Positions 62,249-64,000 of a stretch of DNA of 64,000 nucleotides are shown in pieces. Below the pieces are notes generated by a model. The model was not told the DNA's origin. It searched no databases and worked only from the letters and a program-made list of their open reading frames with translations. Position 1 is the first letter of the stretch. The number at the start of each line of letters is the position of its first letter. The stretch is from the NCBI RefSeq assembly GCF_003144245.1, contig NW_020289977.1, positions 1,364,001-1,428,000 on the forward strand, in the 5' to 3' direction. The DNA is from Jaminaea rosea (Eukaryota; Basidiomycota; Exobasidiomycetes; Microstromatales). The translations under genes were made by a program, and so were the position numbers.

Positions 62249-64000
62249 ATGGCCCCACCACGCTTCTGGCGCAGCAGGTCGCAGCGATCCGTCGAGTCGG
62301 CCCAGCTGAGCGTGCCCTCGAGCGTGGCAGGTGCATCCGCGTCGACATCCACGTCGACATCGATTGCAGAGCACGCCCAGCACGCGCACACACTTCCACA
62401 ACCGCAGACCGCGAGCAACGCCTCATCCGCTCTGACCATCCGTCCAGGCCAGACGACGCCCACGCCCACGCGTCAAGCGCAGACACAGACGCAACAACCG
62501 GCTCGCGCCTCGACGCCGCACCTCATCCTCCTCACCCTCTCCCTGTTAGGAGCCCAACTCGCCTGGTCCCTCGAGCTCTCCTACGGGACCCCCTTTCTCC
62601 TCTCCTTGGGCCTCTCCCCCTCCACCACCTCCCTCGTATGGCTAGCGGGGCCAGTCTCGGGCATGGTGGCTCAGCCCATCGTGGGTCAATTGAGCGATGC
62701 ATCCCCGCCAGGAGCGCGATGGCGACGTCGTGGCTGGATGCTGGGGAGTACGGCATGCATCGTTGTGGCGACGCTCAGCCTTGCGTACTGCGAGCCCGTG
62801 GCAGAGGCGATTGTAGACTTTTTTGCTGTGGGGCTGGGAGATTGGGACCCGCATCGCGTGAGGGCGGCGAGGGATGTGACCAAGGTGCTGGCAGTGGGGG
62901 CCTTTTGGTTGTTGGATTTCGCGCTCAACGCCCTGCAAGCAGCGAGTCGCTCCCTGATCTTGGACAAGGTGGAAGGCAGCGATGTGGATCGAGGCAATGC
63001 GTGGATGGGGAGGATGACGCATGTGTGAGTGCGCGCGGCGTGGGGCGCGGCTCGTAGCAGGCTTGGCACGCTGACATCTTCGCCCCTCGCCACGCGCAGC
63101 GGCAACATCCTCGGGTACACCTGCGGCTTCTTGAACCTCTCGCGCCTCGCGTTCCTCCAGCCCCTCGGCGGAGATCAGTTTCGCAAGTTCGCAGTCATAG
63201 CCCTCGTCGGGCTGGTTCTGTGCGTGGGCATCACCTGCACGTTTGTACACGAGGGCAACCTAGAGGGACACTCAGCGCAAGACCAAGGGCAAGCGCAGCA
63301 GCAGCAAGGCTCTACTTTTTCCTCTTCTGCCCACCCGAAACATACCGGCGACGAGGACTCAGAGCGCAACCGCTCCCCTCTCACCGCGCTGCGCGTCTCC
63401 CTCTCCTCCATCTGGTCTACCCTCAAGACGCTCCCCCGCCCCATCCGGCGTGTATGCCTCGTACAGCTCTTTGCATTTCAGGGCTGGTTCCCCTTTCTCT
63501 TCTACGCGACTACCTGGATCGGCACATTCGAGCCGCGCGGGACGGGTCGCACGAGGCGGGAGGAACGAGAGCGACGCGGTACGGAGGGGATGTTGCTGTT
63601 CGCCCTGGTCAGCTTGGTCGCTGGGAGTGCTCTGCCCCTCATCTCGCTCGGGCAAAGGCGCAAGAACACGTCGTACGTGGACAAGATGGTGCGTCGCCTA
63701 CTCGGAGGACGGGGCGGCGTAACATTGCGCACCCTTTGGACTTTCTCGTGCCTCGCCCACTCCCTCCTCTTCCTCCTCCTCACCTTCCCTGCCTCCAACA
63801 CACGGCACGCCCTCCTCCTCGTAGCCCTGACGGGTATCCCCTGGGGAATAGCCTCTTGGGTTCCCTTTAGCCTGGTGATGAGCTTCGTACGCGAGGCGGA
63901 ACGTGGGACCAGTCCGTACGAGTTTGAGGGGGACGCCTGGGCTGCGGCGCGGCATGGGGCTGGGGGGGAGGAGAGGACGAGGGAGGCGTTGCTGGATTGT
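62249..64000 (+). CDS. Sucrose/alpha-glucoside-type sugar transporter (SUT/SLC45 group), 3' end outside the window
   Basis: Exons are 62249..63024 and 63100 to the window end, at least 558 residues; open at 64000. The major-facilitator proteins of this group are proton-coupled sugar symporters. Seen: a hydrophilic Ser/Thr/Gln-rich N-terminus of about 90 residues, the first helices with [20 protein letters not shown], the conserved loop [20 protein letters not shown] followed by RRRGWMLG, then [21 protein letters not shown] and, across the splice, [14 protein letters not shown]. After a charged central loop come [19 protein letters not shown] and [19 protein letters not shown], both typical of the sucrose transporter group. 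The intron is 75 nt. The central loop ([14 protein letters not shown] region) is low-complexity. Exact sugar unknown; the C-terminal helices are not in the window. Confidence 0.85.

Noticed and set aside
1-64000. tRNA, rRNA, CRISPR and terminal inverted repeats
   Set aside because: I scanned by eye for GGTTCGAATCC-type T-loops, rRNA words, regularly spaced repeats and paired ends, and found none that hold up. A dedicated scan (tRNAscan-SE, Infernal) would settle this.

Overview
The window looks like nuclear DNA of a basidiomycete fungus, most likely an Ustilaginomycotina-type yeast or smut relative. This is inferred from GC-rich sequence, short introns (mostly 50-90 nt) with GTGAGT-type donors and CTGAC/CTAAC branch sites, compact gene packing, and the protein set. 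No rRNA, tRNA, CRISPR array or clear transposon was recognised. Coding models were built by hand from reading frames, splice signals and protein motifs; exon positions are given in each entry.

Layout. 1-3.3 kb: poorly resolved coding sequence of unknown function, including an old internal duplication. 4.7-5.0 kb: a small secreted cysteine-rich protein. 5.1-21.8 kb: housekeeping genes: CNS1 co-chaperone, NOG2 GTPase (long intron that may hold a snoRNA), PRP45 splicing factor, an AN1 zinc-finger protein, a TRM140/METTL-type tRNA m3C methyltransferase, NUP133, a CCDC47/DUF1682 ER protein and an orphan multi-pass membrane protein. 22.4-25.4 kb: a chitin synthase with a 1.3-kb upstream region. 26.8-27.6 kb: two more members of the secreted cysteine-rich family, tail to tail. 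28-42.6 kb: a large lipase-like hydrolase, a protein with two Zn2Cys6-like modules, a sarcosine/amine oxidase-like flavoenzyme, a putative 7-TM orphan, GPI1 and a GH5 exo-beta-1,3-glucanase. 44.2-49.5 kb: a Mid2/Msb2-like single-pass surface protein and an Asn/Ser/Thr/Pro-rich repeat protein. 50.2-64.0 kb: a two-RRM protein, a fused pseudouridine-5'-phosphate glycosidase/kinase, an F-box-like protein, a three-LIM protein, a helix-hairpin-helix protein, PRPP synthetase and a sucrose-type transporter cut by the window end.

How the genes relate. Most are independent housekeeping genes in divergent or tightly convergent pairs, some only 27-134 bp apart; there is no evident metabolic cluster. A cell-surface theme recurs: chitin synthase, exo-glucanase, GPI-anchor synthesis (GPI1), a mucin-like membrane protein and a repeat glycoprotein candidate.

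Best candidates for something undescribed: (1) the three-member secreted family sharing a C-x2-C-x-C core and a Trp-Cys-Gly tail; (2) the gene whose [Zn2Cys6-like cluster + about 60-residue conserved block] module occurs twice; (3) the repeat protein with ten D-x-A-G-[SN]-S units; (4) very small exons (3, 7, 10, 22 and 32 nt) in a region where most genes have few introns.
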